Shown piece after piece: positions 33,447-37,762 of a stretch of DNA of 37,762 nucleotides. Location: contig SXMH01000211.1 of NCBI GenBank assembly GCA_005777405.1, positions 1-37,762 on the forward strand. The letters are read 5' to 3'. Within the stretch, counting starts at the first letter, position 1. Every line of letters begins with the position of its first letter. The translations under genes and the position numbers were made by a program. The DNA comes from Actinomycetota bacterium (GTDB taxonomy: Bacteria; Actinomycetota; Actinomycetes; Actinomycetales; Microbacteriaceae). A model generated the notes under the pieces. The model ran no database searches. It was not told the DNA's origin and saw nothing but the letters and a program-made list of their open reading frames with translations.

Positions 33447-34151
33447 GTGACCCGACTCGACGAGGCCGCCTGGCCGAGCATCCCGAACGGAGCCCTGCTG
33501 CTCGTGCCTCTCGGGTCGACCGAGCAGCACGGACCGCACTTGCCGTTCACGGTCGACGCGCGCGTTGCGTCAGCGGTGGCGGTGGCGGTCGGTGCGCGAC
33601 TCGACGCGGTGGTCGCACCGGTATTGGCGTTTGGCTCGAGCGGCGAGCACCAGCAGTTCGCGGGCACGCTCTCGATTGGTCAGGATGCCCTGCGCCTGCT
33701 GCTCGTCGAGCTCGTGCGCTCGGCGCGCACGTGGGCGGCTCGCGTCGTGCTGGTGAACGGGCACGGCGGCAATGTGCCGGTGCTGTCGGAAGTCGTGCCG
33801 AGCTTGCGCGGCGAAGGGCATGATGTCGCGTGGCTCGGGCTCGGTAGTGCTGGAGCGTCGGGCGACGCGCACGCCGGGCGCACCGAGACCTCGCTCATGC
33901 TGCATCTCGACCCGGCGCGCGTCGCAGGTTTCGACGACGTCGTTGGTGCGACCGCCCCGATCACCGAACTCATGCCGGCACTACGCGACGGGCGGTTGCG
34001 CGAGGTGGCACCAAACGGAGTGCTCGGCGACGCCCGTGGCGCGACCGCGGCCGAGGGTGCGGCGCTGCTGGGCTCGATGGTCGACGAGGCTGTCGCGCGC
34101 ATTCGGCTCGGCGACGTCGGCCCGCTCGGCGAACTGCGGGGCCGCGCGTGA
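33447..34151 (+). CDS. mftE: Mycofactocin peptidase MftE (creatininase family)
   Basis: MftE cuts the modified Val-Tyr dipeptide from the MftA leader. The 234-residue protein has the creatininase metal-site motifs: GSTEQHGPHLP (Glu26, His28), Asp37, NGHGGN with His106, and AHAGRTETS with Glu147, so both metal sites look intact. GTG start behind a leaderless-type promoter. Its stop overlaps the mftF GTG by 4 bases. Confidence 0.95.
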   Translation: MTRLDEAAWPSIPNGALLLVPLGSTEQHGPHLPFTVDARVASAVAVAVGARLDAVVAPVLAFGSSGEHQQFAGTLSIGQDALRLLLVELVRSARTWAARVVLVNGHGGNVPVLSEVVPSLRGEGHDVAWLGLGSAGASGDAHAGRTETSLMLHLDPARVAGFDDVVGATAPITELMPALRDGRLREVAPNGVLGDARGATAAEGAALLGSMVDEAVARIRLGDVGPLGELRGRA

Positions 34152-35575
34152 GACTGCCCGACGGGTTCACCGTGCGTCTCAACCGCCGCACGCACGTGGC
34201 CGACAGGGGCGCGACGCTCGTGGGCGGCGTGCCGACGAAAGTGCTCTATCTCACGGCGCTCGCGCAGTCGATGCTGCACGGCGGGGTGCTCGTCGTGCGG
34301 TCGGCAGCCACGGCGGCGCTCGCCGAGCGACTGCTCGAGGCCGGCATTGCCGACCCGGTGGTTGCCGAGCTGCCCGAGCTCGAGGCCGGGTACGCCGGAG
34401 GGCCATCGGCCAGTGCCGTGACGGTCGTCGTGCCCGCGCACGATCGACCTGATGCGCTCGCGCGGCTGCTCGCGAGCATCCCGTCGGGGGTGCCGGTCGT
34501 CGTCGTCGATGACGCCTCGCGGCGGCCCGAGCCGATGCGACGGGTGGCAGACGAGTTCGGCGCGCGACTGCTTGTCATGCCGCGCAACGGAGGGCCGGCT
34601 GAGGCGCGGAACGCGGGACTCGCGGTCGTCGACACACCTTTCGTCGCGTTCGTTGACAGCGACATGGTGCTCGACGCTGACACGCTGCCGCTGCTGCTGC
34701 GGCACTTCGCCGACCCACGCGTCGGACTCGTCGCGCCGCGCATCGCGGGCCTCGAGCCCGAGGGCGGGTCGAACTGGATCACGCGCTACGAGGCGGCGCG
34801 GTCGTCACTCGACCTCGGGGCGGAGCCGGCGAACGTGCGGCCCGGCGCGCGCGTCTCGTGGCTGCCGGCGGCGTGCCTCGTGGCACGCACGGACGCGATC
34901 GGCGCCGGGTTCACGCCGCGCATGCGCGTGGCCGAGGACGTCGATCTCGTGTGGCGACTGTGCGAGTCGGGCTGGCGCGTGCGCTACGAGCCCGCCGTCG
35001 AGGCGCGGCACGAGCACCGCCGCACCGTTCTCGACTGGCTCGGCCGCAAAGCGTTCTACGGCACGGGCGCCGACGACCTCGCCGCTCGACACGGCGACAC
35101 GGTTGCGCCCGCCGTGTTCACGCCATGGACTCTGGTCTTCGTCGGAGCCTTGCTCGCTCAACGGCGCTGGTCGCTGCCCGTCGCCGCGGGGGCGGCAGCG
35201 GTTGCCGCCGTGCGCATCGGCTCGCGGTTGAGGCCGACGCCCGATCGTGTGCGCATCGCCGTGCGACTCACCGGGCTCGGGGCGCTCGCCGCGACGGCGC
35301 AAACAGCTGAACTGTTGACGCGGCACTGGTGGCCGCTCGCTCTCGTCGGCTCGGCCGTGTCGCGGCGGGTGCGACGGGCAACGGTCGTTGCTGCGGTCGC
35401 CGACGCAGTCTATGAACACCGCCGCACCGAGACCGGCATGGGGCTGGTCTCGTTCGCGGTGGCGCGGCGGCTCGACGACCTCGCCTACGGCGCGGGAGTG
35501 TGGTGGGGCGCACTGCGGGCGCGGTCGATCCGTGCGCTACGGCCGGTCGTGCGGGTGCAGTCGCGCATGCGGTAG
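34148..35575 (+). CDS. mftF: Mycofactocin glycosyltransferase MftF
   Basis: MftF is a family 2 glycosyltransferase that adds a chain of beta-1,4-linked glucose to premycofactocin. In the 475-residue protein an N-terminal part of about 85 residues precedes the GT-A domain: VTVVVPAHDRPDALARL (91-107), VDDAS, NGGPAEARN (148-156), DSD (170-172) and EDVDLVWR (263-270). The C-terminal part has hydrophobic stretches after residue 320 that suggest membrane association. GTG start overlapping mftE. It is the last gene of the cluster; the next gene is convergent. Confidence 0.94.
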   Translation: MRLPDGFTVRLNRRTHVADRGATLVGGVPTKVLYLTALAQSMLHGGVLVVRSAATAALAERLLEAGIADPVVAELPELEAGYAGGPSASAVTVVVPAHDRPDALARLLASIPSGVPVVVVDDASRRPEPMRRVADEFGARLLVMPRNGGPAEARNAGLAVVDTPFVAFVDSDMVLDADTLPLLLRHFADPRVGLVAPRIAGLEPEGGSNWITRYEAARSSLDLGAEPANVRPGARVSWLPAACLVARTDAIGAGFTPRMRVAEDVDLVWRLCESGWRVRYEPAVEARHEHRRTVLDWLGRKAFYGTGADDLAARHGDTVAPAVFTPWTLVFVGALLAQRRWSLPVAAGAAAVAAVRIGSRLRPTPDRVRIAVRLTGLGALAATAQTAELLTRHWWPLALVGSAVSRRVRRATVVAAVADAVYEHRRTETGMGLVSFAVARRLDDLAYGAGVWWGALRARSIRALRPVVRVQSRMR

Positions 35576-35591
35576 CGGGCTGTGTGGATGC

Positions 35592-35948
35592 TCAGCCGCG
35601 CTGCGCTGCCCGAACTAGCTCGAGCGCGCTCGCGTCATCGAGGCCGAGCCGCCGAGCTCGCTCGACGAACTCGCGCGCGGCGACCTGCGCCTGCTGTTGC
35701 GCGACATCGCCTTGGGGCGCGATGAACGAGCCGGCCCGGCCGCGGGTCTCGATGATGCCGTCAGCCTCGAGCTCACGGTAGGTGCGCGCGACAGTGTTGA
35801 CCGCAAGCCCCAGCTGCTCGGCGAGCGCGCGCACGGTCGGCAGCTTGGCGCCTGCCGAGAGCTGCCCGTCGGCGACGGCGTCTCGCACTTGAGTGCGCAG
35901 TTGCTCGAACGGTGGGGTCGGCGAGCTCGCGTCGATCGAGTACCTCAT
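35592..35948 (-). CDS. Short GntR-family regulator (YtrA/YhcF type)
   Basis: The 118-residue protein is a winged-helix GntR DNA-binding domain (KLPTVRALAEQLGLAVNTVARTYRELEADGIIETRGRAG region, about 36-73) with only a short helical tail, the small GntR type that often controls transport or membrane genes. Target unknown. Its ATG overlaps the upstream RamB-like gene's stop (ATGA), so the two are co-transcribed. The frame stays open further upstream through the RamB gene but that part is a shadow. Confidence 0.88.
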   Translation of the reverse strand: MRYSIDASSPTPPFEQLRTQVRDAVADGQLSAGAKLPTVRALAEQLGLAVNTVARTYRELEADGIIETRGRAGSFIAPQGDVAQQQAQVAAREFVERARRLGLDDASALELVRAAQRG

Positions 35949-37426
35949 GCGCGCGTTCCGACGCTCGGCGCGTGCCGCTCGAGAAACCCGAGCACTTCGG
36001 TCTGGTCGACACCGGGAAACGACTCCGTCGGCAGGGTCGCGAGCAGGCTCGCGTGGATGCGCGCTTGCGGCCGCGCGCGGCCCTGCCACTTGGCTGCGAG
36101 TGTGTCGGGTGCCCGACGGCAGCAGCCCGGGTCGGGGCACGTCGACGAGCCGCGGCGCGCTGTCTCGCGGCCGCGGAACCACTTCACGTGCGCGAAGGGA
36201 GTGCCGACCGAGATCGAGAAGTCGCCCCCCGAGCCCGACTCGATGCGCGAGGTGCACCAGTAAGTGCCCGTGGGCTTGTCGGTGTACTGGTGGTACGGGC
36301 TGAACCGGTCGGGCTCGTCGAAGACCTGTCGCGCTGACCACTGACGGCAGACGGTCTGCCCTTCGACTGCACCGAGCGCGTCGGTCGGGAACTGCACCGC
36401 GTCGTTCTCGTACGCCTTCGAGAGCACCCCGCCCGACGACACCTTGAGAAAGTGCACGGGAATACCGAGGTGCTCGGTCGCGAGGTTCGTGAAGCGGTGC
36501 GCGGCCGTCTCGTACGAGACCGCGAAAGCATCGCGCAAGTCTTCGACGGCGAGTTCGCGGCGCTCTTTCGCCCGCTGCAAGAAGTCGACCGCGCCGGCTT
36601 CCGGGATCAGCAGCGCGGCTGCGAGGTAGTTCGTCTCGACGCGCTGGTGCAGGAACTCGGCGTAGTCGCGCGGCTCTGATCGCCCGAGCACGTGGCCCGC
36701 GAGCGCTTGGAGGAGCGTCGTGCGAGCATCCCGCCCCGGAGCGTGCTGCACGGGCAAGTAGATGCGGCCGTTCGCGAGGTCGGTGACCGAGCGGGTCGAG
36801 GCTGGCAGGTCGCCGACGTAGTGCAGCGTGAAGCCGAGGTGCGCGGCGAGTTCGGCGGCGAGGCGCTGCGAGAGCGGGCCGCCCTCGTGGCCCACGGCCT
36901 TCAGCAGGTCGGCCGCCGTGGCTTCGAGCTCGCCGAAGTAGTTGTCGCGAGCGCGCATCGACGTGCGCAGTGCCGTGTTCGCGCGTCGTGCCTCTTCGGG
37001 CGTCGCCGCGCGCTCGCTGTGCACGCGCTGCAGTTCGCGGTGCAGGGCGAGCACGGTCTCGATCGCGTCGTCGCTCAGCGACTTGCGCACCGGCAGCGGC
37101 GGGATGCCCAGACTCGCGAACAGCGGACCAGCCTGCACTCGCTCGAGCTCGACTTCGAGGGCCGCGCGGCCCGTCAGGGGCTCAGCGCTGAGCACCTGAT
37201 CGAGGCTCGCGCCGAGCACTCGTGCGATCGCCTGCAGTTCGCTCAGCTTCGCCTCGCGCTTGCCGTTCTCGAGAACGCTCAGGTGCGAGGTGACCGTGCC
37301 GATCGCCTGGGCAACCTCGGCGAGGGTCAGGCCGGCGTCGGTGCGGAGGCGGCGGAGGCGGCGGCCGAGCGTGAGGGAGTCGAGCACCTCTTCAGGCTCG
37401 CGTGCGGCAAGGGCGTGGTCGAGCAT
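35945..37426 (-). CDS. ramB: RamB-like regulator of acetate metabolism (XRE/IrrE-like)
   Basis: RamB controls glyoxylate-cycle and acetate genes in corynebacteria and mycobacteria. The 493-residue protein has an N-terminal XRE helix-turn-helix (LGRRLRRLRTDAG, TLAEVAQAIG, LSVLENGKREAKLSELQAIA; about 20-73), a central IrrE/ImmA-like domain (about 190-320) that lacks HExxH and so is not a peptidase, and a C-terminal domain with Cys motifs (VCRQWSARQVF, WCTSR, CPDPGCC) seen in this family. I start it at ATG 37426; an upstream in-frame GTG would overlap the divergent aceA. Divergence from aceA is the classical RamB arrangement. The operon partner is the GntR gene. Confidence 0.9.
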   Translation of the reverse strand: MLDHALAAREPEEVLDSLTLGRRLRRLRTDAGLTLAEVAQAIGTVTSHLSVLENGKREAKLSELQAIARVLGASLDQVLSAEPLTGRAALEVELERVQAGPLFASLGIPPLPVRKSLSDDAIETVLALHRELQRVHSERAATPEEARRANTALRTSMRARDNYFGELEATAADLLKAVGHEGGPLSQRLAAELAAHLGFTLHYVGDLPASTRSVTDLANGRIYLPVQHAPGRDARTTLLQALAGHVLGRSEPRDYAEFLHQRVETNYLAAALLIPEAGAVDFLQRAKERRELAVEDLRDAFAVSYETAAHRFTNLATEHLGIPVHFLKVSSGGVLSKAYENDAVQFPTDALGAVEGQTVCRQWSARQVFDEPDRFSPYHQYTDKPTGTYWCTSRIESGSGGDFSISVGTPFAHVKWFRGRETARRGSSTCPDPGCCRRAPDTLAAKWQGRARPQARIHASLLATLPTESFPGVDQTEVLGFLERHAPSVGTRA

Positions 37427-37558
37427 GCGGAGAGCATCCCACGGGTCGTTCTTCGGCGCCAGCGAAATACGCGCGAATTTCAGTCGATTGAACCGGTAGT
37501 CGGGGGTTGTTCTTCGCTCAGAGTGGCTGACACGACCCGCCCAACGAAGGAGCACACC
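37427..37558. promoter_or_regulatory. ramB-aceA divergent promoter region with candidate dyad
   Basis: This 132-base spacer includes an AT-richer island (about 37461-37495) that stands out from its surroundings. It contains GAAAT (about 37464-37468) and ATTTC (about 37477-37481) as inverted arms 8 bases apart, a plausible regulator site. AAGGAG for aceA lies at its right end. Assignment to RamB is inference. Confidence 0.45.
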
Positions 37559-37762
37559 ATGACCGCCCAGCCGCACCGACCTGGCGACCAGACCGAGACC
37601 GCCGCCGAGCTCGAGACCCGTTGGAAGACCGACGCCCGCTGGAACGGCGTGCGCCGCGACTACACCGCCGAGGACGTCGTCGCGCTGCGCGGCCCCGTGC
37701 GCGAAGAGCGCACGCTCGCCCGCCGCGGCGCCGAGAAGCTCTGGGAGCAGATCCAGGCCAAC
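37559..37762 (+). CDS. aceA: Isocitrate lyase, N-terminal fragment
   Basis: Isocitrate lyase splits isocitrate into glyoxylate and succinate in the glyoxylate bypass. Only the first 68 residues are in the window, but they carry the characteristic N-terminus: RWKTDARWNGVRRDYTAEDV, ALRGPVREERTLARRGAEKLW. The catalytic KKCGH loop lies beyond the end. ATG at 37559 with AAGGAG 8 bases upstream. Divergent from the RamB-like regulator, consistent with control by acetate or fatty-acid supply. Confidence 0.92.
   Translation, partial: MTAQPHRPGDQTETAAELETRWKTDARWNGVRRDYTAEDVVALRGPVREERTLARRGAEKLWEQIQAN

Noticed and set aside
37427-37576. Longer RamB-like protein from an upstream GTG
   Set aside because: It would overlap the aceA start and translate the divergent promoter region; family members begin close to the HTH, as from 37426.

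Overview
The window is very GC-rich, gene-dense DNA from an actinobacterium. Many genes start with GTG or TTG, genes often overlap by ATGA or GTGA, and there are LAxTG-type surface anchors, a Holin-X/DUF3618 pair, a RamB/isocitrate lyase divergon and a full mycofactocin cluster. I infer Microbacteriaceae or a close relative; the sequence alone does not name a genus. Coding density is high: no gene-free stretch exceeds 300 bases, and I saw no tRNA, rRNA, CRISPR array, IS element or prophage.

Region 1 (1-7100) holds the 3' end of an M13 metallopeptidase gene, a coupled class A beta-lactamase-fold protein, and two adjacent LAxTG-anchored secreted surface proteins built from related Cys-framed modules. 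The second surface protein is interrupted by an in-frame TAG 450 bases before its anchor. Region 2 (7100-18250) is mostly housekeeping: an FAD protoporphyrinogen-oxidase-like enzyme and a HemD-like protein separated by three small envelope proteins (YtxH, Holin-X, DUF3618), then DUF1304, an AcuI/YhdH reductase, 6-phosphofructokinase, a PPOX-fold protein, small membrane proteins (DUF4190-like, DUF202 pair), an AlkA-like glycosylase, a hotdog thioesterase and a GH114-like lipoprotein. Region 3 (18230-23405) has a phytoene-desaturase-like FAD oxidoreductase divergent from bifunctional proline utilisation protein PutA.

Region 4 (23454-35575) is the main feature: a complete mycofactocin system. 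On the minus strand are mftG (GMC oxidoreductase) and mftR (TetR). Divergently on the plus strand are mftA (34-residue precursor ending IDGMCGVY, too small for a routine ORF search), mftB, mftC, three tandem mycofactocin-type SDR dehydrogenases, a MoxR-type AAA+ ATPase with a VWA/MIDAS partner, then mftD, mftE and mftF. From family knowledge, MftB/MftC modify the C-terminal Val-Tyr of MftA, MftE releases the modified dipeptide, MftD turns it into the redox-active form, MftF glucosylates it, the SDRs are client dehydrogenases with tightly held NAD, and MftG passes electrons on to respiration. The ATPase/VWA pair embedded between client enzymes and maturation genes is the least explained part.

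Region 5 (35592-37762) has a GntR-type regulator coupled to a RamB-like regulator, divergent from isocitrate lyase aceA (cut by the window end). With the mycofactocin cluster and PutA this points to alcohol, acyl-CoA, acetate and proline carbon use, but the regulatory link is inference.

A recurring regulatory theme is leaderless expression: eight genes on both strands have a TAnnnT -10 hexamer ending 6-7 bases before the start codon and no Shine-Dalgarno sequence. Strong GC hairpins follow several genes, including both gaps between the tandem SDRs.
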